A DNA stretch of 64,000 nt. Source: Watersipora subatra (Eukaryota; Bryozoa; Gymnolaemata; Cheilostomatida; Watersiporidae). A program made the translations under genes and the position numbers. Location of the stretch: the NCBI RefSeq assembly GCF_963576615.1, contig NC_088708.1, positions 7,874,001 through 7,938,000 of the forward strand. Reading direction: 5' to 3'. Below the pieces are notes generated by a model. That model was given only the letters and a program-made list of their open reading frames with translations, made no database searches and was not told the origin of the DNA. Positions 52,316 to 64,000 of this stretch are shown one piece after another. Numbering within the stretch: position 1 is the stretch's first letter; each line of letters begins with the position of its first letter.

Positions 52316-54590
52316 AGCTTATATAATGGATATGCTCAAACTATATGGTGCCAACTCAGCTGCAGTATTGTAGTGGAACACCATTTTTGTGAAATGGGTG
52401 GCCCTGAAAAGGGCCAAGAGATTATGCAGAATATTGTGAGGAGGCGTTATTTGTGCCAAAAACATGGTTGAAGCGACCGCCATATTGATGGTGCTTGACG
52501 AAAAAGTGGCTGCAGATGTACATAAACTATTTATTATATTCTATTTTGGTGATATGAATTTTATAGATGTGATTGCACCATTGAAGTCATTTAAATAAAA
52601 TTAAGGCTAATATACATGTGGTGCTAAAACATCAGCTACAATTTGATGACATATTTGTCTTTGTAGACCAACCCTGTCCAGAGATATATGCGTTTGAATG
52701 AGATCATTTCTTTAAAAGCTCAGATTGAAGTGGGTGCTCTATTTTTGACGTGTATAGTGAGCGTATATGAAGAGTCCGTGAGAAACGATTATACGATCTC
52801 TTCTTTAGCTAATCATCAGCCGGAGATTTTTTATATGTCATAACGAATGTTATCACTAGTAAAACGTGTTGCCTGTGATCTTGAAGATTCTCGTTGTTAG
52901 GGAATTTACTGAATTACCATATTGTGATTTTATTGATGAACAACAAAATTTTAACAATGCTTCTAATTCCAGCGAAGGTGACTCTTTTTTCTGAGCATCA
53001 GGTGGTTAAAGATTGGAGCAGACAGCCTATGGTTAGGGCAGACAAGCCTCAGCAGTGTTATGCTGCAGAGAAAGATAACAGAATGGAGGTAAATCTATTT
53101 TTAACTTTGAATCTCCTATATATAATAATTTTACTACACATAAATACATTTACTAATTAATAAAATTATAACTTTTTGCTATCACCAATCCTTGTTTCAT
53201 AACTTTTTGTATCGTTTTACTTAGCTATAATATTTGTTTCAATTTTTCTTTGGCAGTTTTAGCTAGTTAATTAGATCCATGATTAGAATTTATGTACACT
53301 TCTCACTTGTAGAGAGTGAGGAAACTGGATTGATCAATGGTCATCTTTAAATTCCAGAAACAAAGCTTCGAATTGTTGGCTTGGCATACTTATGTTTTTG
53401 TTAGATGTTTGTTCGTTTTGTAATTTTACACTCTCAACCTATTGAACTCTAAAATTGAAAGTTTTCGGTAGATACACGAACGACATATCGATGAATAACA
53501 TATATTTATTACATTTGTTTTATTGATTACAAAATGTTTTTGTGGCGCTACCAACAGAGCAGTTGTGTCAGTGTGGAAACTGCCATACTTGGGAGAAAGA
53601 GACACCAATGTGTGCTGCACAAACCATGATATGTGGCATTTTGTTTCTCAGATTGGTCTCAAGTGTGTCGCAGACGTGCAGGAGATTACAGACCTTATAA
53701 AACCCAGAGCCATTGAGTGTAACACTCAATGGGTCTGATAAAACCAAGTCTGTTAGGGGTGGCATATTATAACTACCGACACCCTAGTAAGTTTTGTAGT
53801 CGATAGGATTTTTGTTGCCGCTAATTTCAATGAATGTCATATTACTGCCAAGCAACATTCAATATGTTAGCCAAAGATAATAGAAGTTTAATATTTGTTA
53901 GTACTCAAATATCCAGATGCGTAGTGTCTAGAACCATCTAAAAGACTGCAGGAACATGAGATGTACAATACGGTACATAAAGACAGAGGAAGTCATGCAC
54001 CTACAGATCATTAGTATGTTGCACATATTCAGAAAGTCTTACAAGAGCAGAATGGGGATCACCACCAACCCGTGTACAACATAGTGAAAGCTACATATTT
54101 TAGGACCAAAGATAAAACGGATGTGAGGTATTCTCATATACTAGCTTTGTGCACCGGTTAGTTAAAGTTGTATTCTCTTCTAAGGAGACAACCGTTGACC
54201 CGAGCTCTAAAACTTGTAGAGTCCTGTGTACCGGCTCTCTCCAGGCTAGACTAGTATGCCTGCAGCAACAAAAACTTTGCACCCAGAATCACAAGCTAAA
54301 ATTACAAGTTCTATTGAGTGTTGTTTAATGTTGTATTTATATTTAAAGGACTCGCTGTTGCGAATGTCATTTTTACGTATATCTTGATATTGTAAATATC
54401 ATGACTCAATTTGTGTAACTGCCTTGATCTACGCCACCTCTGAATGTTTAAGGATAATACAAACTACTAAATTCTTGACACCATAGTGCGCTCACGTGTT
54501 GGGTGATATGCTTTTGGAGTTGTGAGCCCCCATCACCATAGTATGCTTTTTTCAAGGTCTTTTTGAGATGCTCAAGTTGAATAATATTAA
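52316..54590. other. 2.3-kb insertion in the esterase intergenic unit, origin unknown
   Basis: The spacer after array 1 runs directly from CTACTGTTAAAT into the 3' flank of the next gene. In the second spacer this is interrupted by about 2.3 kb not found elsewhere in the window. It has several short open frames and a histone-type stem-loop, but no gene I recognise and no clear terminal repeats. Confidence 0.6.
52395..52415 (-). promoter_or_regulatory. Histone-type mRNA 3' stem-loop, isolated
   Basis: On the minus strand GGCCCTTTTCAGGGCC is followed at once by ACCCA. This fits the replication-dependent histone 3'-end consensus (GGYYY-U-UUYU-ARRRCC, then ACCCA). The usual CCAAA before the stem is absent. 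No histone coding sequence is visible just upstream of it. Confidence 0.6.
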
Positions 54591-54774
54591 AGTTGGACTA
54601 GTTCATGATTTTTTGCTGATGCTTTTTATTTTGTAATATGCCTGTTTTTTAGAGAAAAAGATTTTCAGTTGACAACAAAAGATATTTGAAACTGAGAATG
54701 TCAAATGCAATTATTCTGTTGAGAAAAATTGACATAGTAAAACTACTGTTTACAAGAAAATGACTCCACAACGG

Positions 54775-57700
54775 TTAACCTACTACTGCATCAGCAGGAC
54801 TAGTGATCTGCTTCCTGTCACTGCAGTCTGTTCCTAAAATAAAATGCAAGAAGCTGTTAGACCTCATGTGTGTCGCAGAGTTTAAAGTATAAATAAAATG
54901 CTTTAAATGCTTTCAGCTCCATAATAGTTTAGTTGAGATTTATTTGTTGTAATAAAATGTAAATATACAAGCATTTAAAGTCATTTGGTGTTACATACTT
55001 ATACAATCTTACAATGATGAATTTTCTAGCAATCATAAAACTGTTAGTGTTTCTTTCCACTGTATTATCTAAAGTGGAAATGAGTTCAGTAAACTTTCCT
55101 TTAAAGATACATGTATATATACTGTTGGTACTGACAGTGTTTAAGTTAGATCAAGTGTTAGTTGGAGATTGATGAACTTGGCACAACATAATTTTTAATC
55201 AGGGATTAGGAAACTCAGCATCAATGAGTAGTTGCAGAGAATAGCCATATTTTATACTCTTTATCTGTAATATAGGACACTATGTAACACCTCTCACCTT
55301 TATCTGCAAGCACCTGTGCCTTTCTAGCTTCCAGTACAGTACTTTTCAGTAGCTCAAGTCTTTCTTTGTTAGGAGTTGTCACAACTCTGCTTTTAATGCC
55401 TAATTCCATGAACTGGTTAGACACGCTGTCAAACTCAGGCCACTCAGGGACACTTGATGGGAGACTTACAGGCCTGTTGGGGTTCCTTTAAAAGTATAAT
55501 GCATAAGTCTGGCAAACTGAGAGATGTAAGAATCCTTTTTATGCCTATAGTTTTATTTTACTTTAATTTTTATCATGATTGATTTAATTTACATAAAGCA
55601 CAAAGTCTAAAAATATCATTAAGAAAAACAAGAATTCACACTATCTAAAGCCATCTGGTTTCAGGCCATTTTTTGTCATAATGCGATAGGCTGTCTGTAA
55701 ACATTTAATATGTTGTATATTATAGAAATGATATGAGATAATCAATTCCACACAATGGTAGCATTCTAGTTACCTTGGTTTAACTTTAGTTGTTGAGAGT
55801 TTTATGATACTAGTTTAGCTGAGGGTCCTGCCTAAGACTCACTAAGTTATAAAAGACAAAATCATTTGGCTCTAACTGAAGCATAATGTAATTATATACA
55901 TACAACTTACCCAGTCTTGGCAAAGTTGGTCCACATTGTCATCATGGTGTCAGCTAGAGGCTTGTCCTTTGCTGTCGTTGAATTGAAAAATGGATAGAAT
56001 GCCGCTGCTTCTTCTGTCAATTCTGGTCCAAAGTATTCTACAAACAGATGATACTCCTTCAGAGCTGAACAAATGCTAGGGCAGAAGTTTGTAAAAATAG
56101 TGAAAAAAATTGGACAACTCCCACACACCCTTATTAAATACAGTTTACCGTAAAACCTCCAATTGAATGCTGTCTTTAGTTCAGCGCCACCTCTATTTGA
56201 CCGCCACTATAAGAGAAGGGTTGAATATAACGCCACCCTTCGATAGTATTTGATCTTTACGAGTCCATAATAGAAAGTGATCAGTAGAAAAGTGTCCTCC
56301 AAATGTATTAATAATGACTCAGTTACATCAATAACAATCAACTATTTTATTGTTTTTGTTCGTATCCAAGTCAGTTTTCCAAATTTAAAAATTTTCCGTT
56401 TTTTCATTGAAATTTTCAAAGCAACACTATAGAAATAATTGATAACTGTATCAGGCTGATAGTAGATCCTTGTTTAACACTGGCTTTATACTTCGACGTG
56501 TATGAAAAACAGTTTACAATTATCTATGGTATATGACTGACTAGTTTTAGGCTAAAGGCTAATAGTTTTGCTTTGCCACAAAAACTGTTTGGATGCTAAT
56601 ATTGACTAGTTTAGCAGTGCAGAAAAGAGTTGAGATCAGCGGATTTTGTGGAAGGTATTAAACAGCCAGAAGAAAATCAAACCGTTTAAAACAAAAGTAG
56701 CAACCAGAACCCAATTGGCCGAGAGAACGATGCAAATAGTTTTGTTTCAAAAATGTCAATTTTTTCTGATTGTATTATAGGTATGGTTTGTTTATGTCTC
56801 TTGTTCTTGATTACACGTTTGCAGCATTTGATAGATTATTATTATTATGTAACTTATAAATTTGCAGATTTACAGCATATTGTTTGATAGCATCCCTGCG
56901 GTTATCTTAACTCGGCTTGCAATGAATCAATGTTCATAACTTCTTTTATTGCACATTAAAAGCCAGTTTTGGCTGCAAACTGTAGCAAACATATCAATGA
57001 ATGCAATAAGCTTTTATACAACATTGTTAAATATAGTTATAAAATAAAATTGTGTCTTCAAATTTAGAAAGAAATAAAAAATTGAAATCTCCAACAAATC
57101 GCAAAGCAAGGTTGAGGCTATAATATCGTTGCAGGTTAATTGCAAGCAATATATATCAACTGGTAGTGGATATTTCTCGGTTTCCGAAGGCATATTTATT
57201 TAGAGATCTACGACAAGTTGGAGGTAAGTTAGCAGATTTTTTGCACATGAAAAGGTTAATTTCGCAGTTGCTTTTTGGAATTAAATTTTCAGAAGATACA
57301 TGTAATTTCAACCCGCAAAAGGGTTAATTAAGTTTATCCTCCCAAAATTCTGACAAGCTAGTTGAAAATTACAATGCTAGCCTCTAGTTGAACGCCACCT
57401 CTATTTGACTGCCACCTAGAAGAAGTGTTGAAAAATAGTCTGTCATGGCACTAAAATAAAGGTTGTACGGTATTATGTATTTAGAAAGGTTTAGGCACTT
57501 CATAAGCATTATTAAATAAAGCAGTGTAGATTTTAGCTTCATTTCTCTTATTAGATCAATGCTACAGTCAGACTGAAGAAGGTATAAATGCATTGAATTC
57601 GAGTGTTCACAAAGCTAGCAAGTTGTCCTTGAGCCAGAAATTCAGTGAAAGCCGAATAAAGCTGATCTAATGCAATAAATAATTGCTGAAGACAATCTCT

Positions 57701-60700
57701 AAAACATTCTCAAAGTATATTAATCTACTAGCTGTGCTACCCAGCGTTGCCCGGGTAATAGACGAGTCTTTGGACAGAAAATTGATTTGTATTTAACATA
57801 TAACAAAATTTACCATTCTAACTTTCAAACTACATATCATGAGAGAAGTGTTTTGTGCAGTCGAAATAAATTAACAGAAAAATGAAAACAACTGTAAAGG
57901 TTTTAAAACTTCGTCAAACAACTGTAACTTTCAAGCTATTAGCCTGGCACATTGCCAATGGAAAATTGCAGTAAGCTGCTAGGCTTCTAATGACGGTACG
58001 CCATGACATTGCATCAGCATTGTTGTCCAGCTACAGTTATTCTAATAATAGCTATAGCCGGAATGCAGACATACATACGACACACGGACATACTTTGAGA
58101 AATATATATATAGATACAAAGATACAATGGAACCTCTGTTTTCGAACATAATTCGTTCCAGAAAGTTGTTCAAAAACTGAGTTGTTTAAGATCCGATACA
58201 ATTATTCCCATTAGAATTAATGTATGTAAATTTTAATCAGTTCCAAGCCGAGAAAACAACTTCAGTAAAATATTTTTAACATTTTACACTATAAGCTGTA
58301 CTGTATACTACATACTATAAATAAAAATGAGTAGATATAGAATGTGTTTATTTTTAATAAAACATTTGCTATCTATGATGATGAAAATAGAAAACAAAAA
58401 GTAAACATTTCATATGTTTTGCTTTTAAAACACCGAAAACATTCTAGGTTGCAATAAGATGCAATACCAAAAATTGCAGAAATTGATAATGAAAAAGCGA
58501 AAAATACAACGGATCAGTTACATCAAAAATCGTGTAAAAAATAAAATATAAACAGCAATGGCACCTTTACTTCACATCTTTAAATGAGAATCCTCCTCTA
58601 AAACAGTTTAGGGTAACTCGACTGGAGGAGTTGTTTCCCTAGCAAATATCTTCGGTCGAGGGACGGCGTCCCAGATGGCTCCTTTCTTTTTGTAATGATT
58701 TTATGAAGCGTGACTTGCTTTTCCCTAAAGGTTTCTATGCTGTTTCCAGAGCTGTTCCGAACGTTTAATTCTAGTGCACACACTCCAGTTTGGTCGAGAA
58801 CCAAATTTTTGTTCGAGATCCGAGGTGAACAAATCTCAATTTTTTTGGTCGAAAACCGAATTGGTCGAGAACTGAAGCACTCGAGAACCGAAGCACTCGA
58901 GAACCGAAGCACTCGAGAACCAATGTTCCATTGTATATATAAATTTCATACTCTGTAGTTCAGTTTGTTTAGCTATAGCTATTAAAATCTTAGTGAAGAA
59001 CCCTTATCACAGAAGTTTTGATCTCAGGACCTCCCGTTCGTCAGGTGTATGTATACCTAACCAAATTAGCTCCACGGGATTGATGGAATCATTGAGGGAT
59101 GTCGCTATGTGGGTGAAAATACGCTACCCCTCTTCGTTACGTTGCAAAGTCATTCTATGTATTAGTAAGAGCTTACTTAAATTAACTATTGGCAATGTGC
59201 CAGGCTAATGGCAAGTGGTATTGTTTATAAGGTGAGTTTAGAAGTGTGGCATTGCGATCACTGTTTATAAGCTGATTTTAACACCTGTGCAAGGTTGGGC
59301 ATTCTACTAGTTGTACATAAAGGTCAACAAAGAGCCTACCAATGTCATAAAGACCCTTAGCATATTATGATTTGGTATTTTCTGTACCTTCCCAGATGTT
59401 GTTTTCTTTCATATAGATGAAACCAAAAACAAAAGGAAGATCTTCTCCGTGAAAAGCTGAGACTTTAAGCCAAGAAGGTTCTCCTGTGAATGTTAAGTTA
59501 CCCTGGAATGGCTCTACGAAGTGGTAGGCATATGTAGAAGTAGATCCGAGACTGTGGGTTGTAAGTTCTTGTACAAAATCTTCATTGAAATATAATTCAC
59601 CTGAGTAAAATATAAACAAATAGTAAATAAAAACATAGAAACTATGATGAAAACTCATTTATATGTGCAAAAACCATTCTACCAATTTCAGTAAAAACCC
59701 TGATCTCAAAAGAAAAGGTATTTATTAAGTTGATGTACCTAGTGCATAGGAATATCTAATCCCCCTCTCTGTATCATTAGGAGCAGTATCCAGTTCATAT
59801 GTTCTAATGAAGAAGTCCTTGCAGAGATTAACTGACAGCCTGTTATTAGCTGAGCAGGTGAGTTCTAATCCGATGTCAACATAATTCATTGACATCCCAT
59901 TTGCGATGGACTCCTGAGTGATGTTGATAATGGTAGGTCCAATGGTGGTGCCAGCCCCATCCTGCTTATTGAAGCCACCCAGCAGGTCAAACCTGTGTAA
60001 AAATGGCTGCCTATTAACCATTCCTTATAACATTGCACCTCTGTATATAAAAAGAAGACACCTTCTTGTTTCAACCCTGAAGGCATCTTTCTCTCGGATA
60101 TGAATAAGGGAGGCAAACTGATTCTCAAGTTCTATACAATGCCTAAACAAAGAATGGTGCTGTTGGTTAGTACTGGAAGGGGGACACTCAGCTTCCACCC
60201 AATCACTGTCTTATCAGCCTATACACAGACTCAATACATTCCATATAAATAAAATAGAGTTACCAAATACAAACGTTAGCTTTATGACAGTGATAAGGAG
60301 TGTCACATTTTCTGTTTTTGATATTACAGAAGTCTCGAGTATTTTTACGTAAATTATCCAAAATAGAATGACAACAACCAATTATTGTTTGCGGAACTGC
60401 GAGACGTTTACTATTAGCTTTAGGATGAGGTACATTGATGAATGACAGGAGATAACTTCTCTCATCACTTCTAGCGTGGGTTCAATTTGAACAACTAGTT
60501 TAATTTGGTGAAATGAATATCAGCCTTACATTTTGAATAGGTATCTTATCAAATTCTACGACATGTGCTTCTGGCGAACAAACACTTCTCACAATTTTTT
60601 GATAACTCTGAACACAACCACAGCAGATATATGGCCAACTGTAGGAGCTGGTGAGTATGCTTTAGCGAAAAACTAATTGAGTTGTCACTTTTGTTGAAAA

Positions 60701-61757
60701 AACATCTGTTGCTGGGCTACACAGCAACAGAGAAAAGCTTAGTTCATTAACCTGCTGAAATAGTTACATTGGTGATCATAGCTTGAAACCAGAATGAAAG
60801 CTAGAAAGCATTGGTAATTGATAAAATGCTATCACTTCAAGTTCTAAACAACGAAGCACCAGAAGTACATAATGGTACCTTTTAGATTGGTTGTGGTTAC
60901 TGGCTAACTTAACAATACTGATATTTTCATGTTATGGTAAAACTGATGGCACGGATCATACTATATCGTGATCTCTTTAATAATTTTTGTTGAAATAACA
61001 GTTTTTTTATTCCTGCCTCTTTGCTCATTACCGACGAGATAGAGTGTAATCTTCATTGACAGCATCAGGAGAGAAGAAGTCATTATCAGGCATGGGATGC
61101 CAGACGTTGAGTATATCGTTAGGTGGAAGTACAGCGTAGACCTCCTTAACTGATAAACCAGAGAGGCAATCATAAACTGACTCTGAAGAAGGGCAGTTTG
61201 TCTTTCTCTTTATACTCTCAACCACTTCCTTCCACTGTCTCTCTGATGTGTACCAGCTCCCATCAATATAGAGAGACCCTGACTGAAGTAGACATTAACT
61301 ATCTTTATAAAGCCTACCAGTGAACTACCAACATAAAATCTACTCCAGTAGCTCTGTAGATGTTCCAGTGAGGAGATAACCAGACTAACATTACAAAAGA
61401 CAAAAATATTTCTGAAATATGTTATTCGATACACATACCAATCAGTAAAAAACTAAAGCTATGTAAGCTTACGAATGCTTACTAACACTACTAGCAATTC
61501 TATAATATCTTATATCTAGAAGGCAACATAAGTCACTGAGTTACAGACTCTCAGATGACTTAACTCTTATACCTCCTGTATGCCTCTCTTGAAGAGACCA
61601 TCATTGTGCTGCCCTATCAGCTGGGCAGAGACACTGCCACTTCCTGCTGACTCTCCAAAGATGGTAACAAGATCTGGATCTCCTCCAAATCTTTGAATAT
61701 TGTTTTGGATCCAAACAAGAGCAGCTCTTTGATCCCACAATGCAAAGTTTCCTGTGC
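54775..61757 (-). CDS. Type-B carboxylesterase, copy 3, exons 4-10
   Basis: Seven exons: 61757-61573, 61282-61032, 59992-59739, 59600-59388, 56064-55911, 55485-55298 and 54833-54775. Each has exactly the length of its partner in copy 2, with intact frames and GT-AG borders. Exon 4 includes the nucleophile elbow, exon 6 the NKQDG acid motif and exon 7 the FHGED catalytic His. Only about a dozen amino-acid differences from copy 2 are visible over 435 residues, for example SAN for STI in exon 6. Exons 1-3 (signal peptide and oxyanion hole) must lie beyond position 64000 if present, so completeness cannot be judged. Intron 3 carries an LTR element at 63409 onward. The C-terminus ends ADAVVG, versus IDSVVG in copy 2. 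Confidence 0.9.
56148..57470. mobile_element. TA-flanked DNA element in intron 7 (copy 3)
   Basis: Partner of 40694-42072, with the same CCGTAAAACCTC and GTACGG ends and TA borders. It is at the same place in the intron, so the insertion is older than the split of copies 2 and 3. Confidence 0.8.
57728..58122. repeat. Dispersed repeat present only in copy 3
   Basis: About 395 bp starting CTAGCTGTGCTACCCAGCG and GTTGCCCGGG, directly left of the pogo-like MITE and absent from copy 2. The style is that of a dispersed retroelement end, but I cannot name the family. TAGCCTGGCACATTGCCAAT within it reappears inverted near 59185. Confidence 0.6.
58125..58933. mobile_element. Pogo-like MITE in intron 7 (copy 3)
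   Basis: Ends CAATGGAACCTC and CAATGTTCCATTG with TA on both sides. 809 bp; homologous to 42345-43295, but without the fourfold 49-bp expansion. Confidence 0.82.
58985..59115 (-). repeat. Possible tRNA-derived SINE (copy 3)
   Basis: Counterpart of 43329-43480, with the same A-box-like GGAGCTAATTTGGTTAGG. Tentative for the same reasons. Confidence 0.35.
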
Positions 61758-62856
61758 CTGCAAGTTGTTAGGATATGAATAAATGCAATACAAATGATAC
61801 TAAATCTAGTAATAAAATATATAATAAAATAATTACAATAACTTAAAACAGTTATAGGTAAAATAAGAAAAAATTAATTATAAAGACAATATATCATTAA
61901 AATAGTTTATCATAATAAAATTTAGGAAAAGGTAAAACAAATTGAAAAAAAGACGCTAAACAACCATGTACTAAAATATGTACTGTAAGTCGGAGTTGAC
62001 AAGATTCATGCAGACTAGAACAAGGAAAACAAAGACTGATTAACATAGACAACATTATGCATAATGAAAGTCAGTGTTAAGAAATCTAATAATGATAGTA
62101 AAATTTGAAAGACAAAGGCAGCATAAAGAATTATCAAAAGTGATGGTCCAAGTCAACTCAAACAACTCAACAAAAAACAATGAATGGACAACAACTTTTG
62201 AGGCAAAGAGGATTCTAGAAAGGAATCGTGGCGATAGCTGAAGAATGGGGAGCTCATAAAGACAAACTGCGAGTCTAATCATAATGGCACAAAACTAGGT
62301 GCTAAGAACTAACAGCAGAAAGACCAGAAAATTGCCAACTACCAGCATAGAGACATGTCAATTAAACCAACTGAAGATGAGACAGTAATCCATTTGATGT
62401 GCAAATGACACGCACAAACATACAGAATACAAACACAAGCAAGTTAAACTAGCCCAAGGAATACACCAAAGTTTATGTGAGAAATATCAACTACCACGCA
62501 TAGAGAAATGGTATTATTAGTGCGATGAGGAAACAGTTATGGCGAACAGCAAGGTAAAACTGATTTGGGGCTTTAATATACAGACAGATAAAATGATAGA
62601 AACAAGTAAACCGGATTTTGTATTAGAGAGAGGCAAATAAAGACTAAAGACCCAAGAAGGGTGAAGAGAGAGAATGAAATGATGGAAAAGTGCAGAAAAT
62701 CACAGAAAACTAGAATTTGATACCAGATGGTCGTGAAATGTGAAAGCAAACATTGTACTAATAGTTATTATTAAAGCACTTAGAGCTGTAATAGCTATAA
62801 TAGCTATAATAGCAATCTAGCTAATAGCTATTAGCTATTATAGTTATTATTATCTA

Positions 62857-62973
62857 AAGCTTGGTTCACATTGGTTCCTGTTTAAAAGAAAAAGAAACAG
62901 ACGGAAATTTTTGAAAAAACCAAAAATTTCCGTCTGTATCATATTTTGTTATGTGTGAATGTGAACCAAGCTT
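62857..62973. mobile_element. 117-bp MITE in intron 3 (copy 3)
   Basis: Same perfect AAGCTTGGTTCACATT ends and same length as 46792-46908. The insertion predates the split of copies 2 and 3. Confidence 0.85.
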
Positions 62974-63408
62974 CATAGATACTTGTTCTAGTTAGCTGAG
63001 GTTGGAGCTACACATTTTTGCGACAAAGAATGGCACTATTGGAAACTAAAAGAATCACCAAAAAGTCTTTGAGTAATAGACTAATAGAGACCAGGTTGAA
63101 TAATATTCTTCATCTAGTAGCTAAAGTATGTAGTCATTACATCAGTTCTGCCTGTCTTGTGTTAACATTAATAAAATAGCAATAATAGAAATGCTTTTAA
63201 CTAGCCAAAGTCAAAGGAAGGTACCTCTGAGAAAAGAAATGTACATATTTGTGTGCTAAGTCCTGAACCAAGACAAAAATCCATGCAAAATAGGAAGACT
63301 GCAGGCTGGAAGAGACGACTTAACTGTAACTGTCTCAACGAGTCAAATTAGACAATTGATAAAAACAATTTCTAGAAATGTCTATGAATGCTTTCCTTAA
63401 AAAGGTCC

Positions 63409-64000
63409 TGTAGTATTATATATACATGTAGAATTACATTATACTGTAAAGCGCCACATAAGTCACTTTTACTAGAATGGCTGTTTATAGCACATAGGTC
63501 ATGTGTACTCTTACTAACTGCATACGTGACAGATGGCACCATATTACACTGACCAATTAGATACTGTTTTACTGCCTGCTTGGGCAAGAGGGCAGTTGTC
63601 TGCTAACAGTCCTTGGATGTAGTTGGCTCATAGTTTTGCTGTGCTGTGTTGGTTACACATACAAATACAGTTGCACCGTGATAGAGAAACGAGGTTCTCA
63701 TGTTATCACAAACACAGGGAATATTACAATGGCGACGAGGATGAACCAAGCTGTTCTTCATCATTGAACAGTTAAGTATACATATATTTCATCACTTTTG
63801 TTCTACTGTTGGCTAGTTGCTGTGTGTACTGCTACCACTTTTGGGTTATTTTGGTAATATGGATATATGTGGGACTATACATTTCAATCTGGATGGCGAG
63901 GCAAGCCTTGTGTCAGCTAATTGGGCGCAGTGGGTTGAAGAGCTCGAAGCTTTTTCAGACTCGAAGGGTATTTTCAATTTGGATGGTGATGATAATAAAA
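63409..64000 (+). mobile_element. LTR retrotransposon, 5' LTR and start of gag (cut by window edge)
   Basis: A 320-bp LTR (63409-63728) starts TGTAGTAT and ends ATATTACA, a short inverted pair. Directly after it comes ATGGCGACGAGGATG, a tRNA primer-binding-site-like sequence of the kind seen in Ty3/gypsy elements. A gag-like frame opens at 63860 and runs to the window edge. It was inserted into intron 3 of esterase copy 3, since copy 2 has uninterrupted sequence at the matching point (about 47357). Family is probably Ty3/gypsy. Whether the element is whole or broken cannot be told, as most of it lies outside. It is younger than the split of copies 2 and 3. Confidence 0.75.

Noticed and set aside
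52430-52900. Histone gene upstream of the stem-loop
   Set aside because: Minus-strand frames here do not resemble the C-terminus of any core or linker histone.
52894-53160. 88-codon plus-strand frame
   Set aside because: No recognisable domain; lies in the unexplained insertion and may be chance.
53523-53738. Cysteine-containing frame suggesting a zinc-finger protein
   Set aside because: Cysteine and histidine spacing fits no finger class that I know.

Overview
The window is AT-rich animal DNA with intron-split genes, canonical GT-AG splice sites, many short TA-flanked transposon derivatives and minisatellites. The genes resemble bilaterian orthologues. The general texture suggests an invertebrate, perhaps a lophotrochozoan, but the species cannot be read from the sequence.

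Left part (1-26.4 kb): three conserved single-copy genes. ARMH1 (armadillo-like helical domain protein, minus strand, coding start 5028) and MPHOSPH10 (U3 snoRNP protein Mpp10, plus strand, coding start 5361) are divergent and share a 332-bp intergenic promoter region. MPHOSPH10 (12 exons, 658 residues) ends at 22540 and converges on an SLC35A2-like UDP-sugar transporter (minus strand, 5 exons, 341 residues, 23062-26398). Long introns of MPHOSPH10 are filled with mobile elements: a deleted piggyBac-like element, Tigger/pogo-like elements and foldback repeats.

Middle (26.4-30.5 kb): no gene recognised. It holds a 1.4-kb inverted-repeat element with a second, large foldback inside it.

Right part (30.5-64 kb): a tandem family of three type-B carboxylesterase (cholinesterase-like) genes, all on the minus strand. 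From left to right: a 5'-truncated pseudogene (30678-36010), a complete 10-exon gene for a secreted 600-residue esterase with a full catalytic triad (38487-49609), and a near-identical third copy whose exons 4-10 are in the window (54775-61757) and whose first exons lie beyond the right edge. Minisatellites of 34-35 bp lie upstream of the first two copies; most units carry a match to the MEF2 binding consensus. Shared and unshared transposons give the order of events: the pseudogene split first, then the other two copies separated, then a TA-flanked element entered intron 9 of the complete gene and an LTR retrotransposon entered intron 3 of the third copy.

Observations most worth following are the MEF2-like arrays, an isolated histone-type 3' stem-loop at 52395-52415, an 84-bp near-identical sequence shared by a transposon and the ARMH1/MPHOSPH10 promoter region, and two intronic tandem repeats whose units contain splice-acceptor-like sequences.
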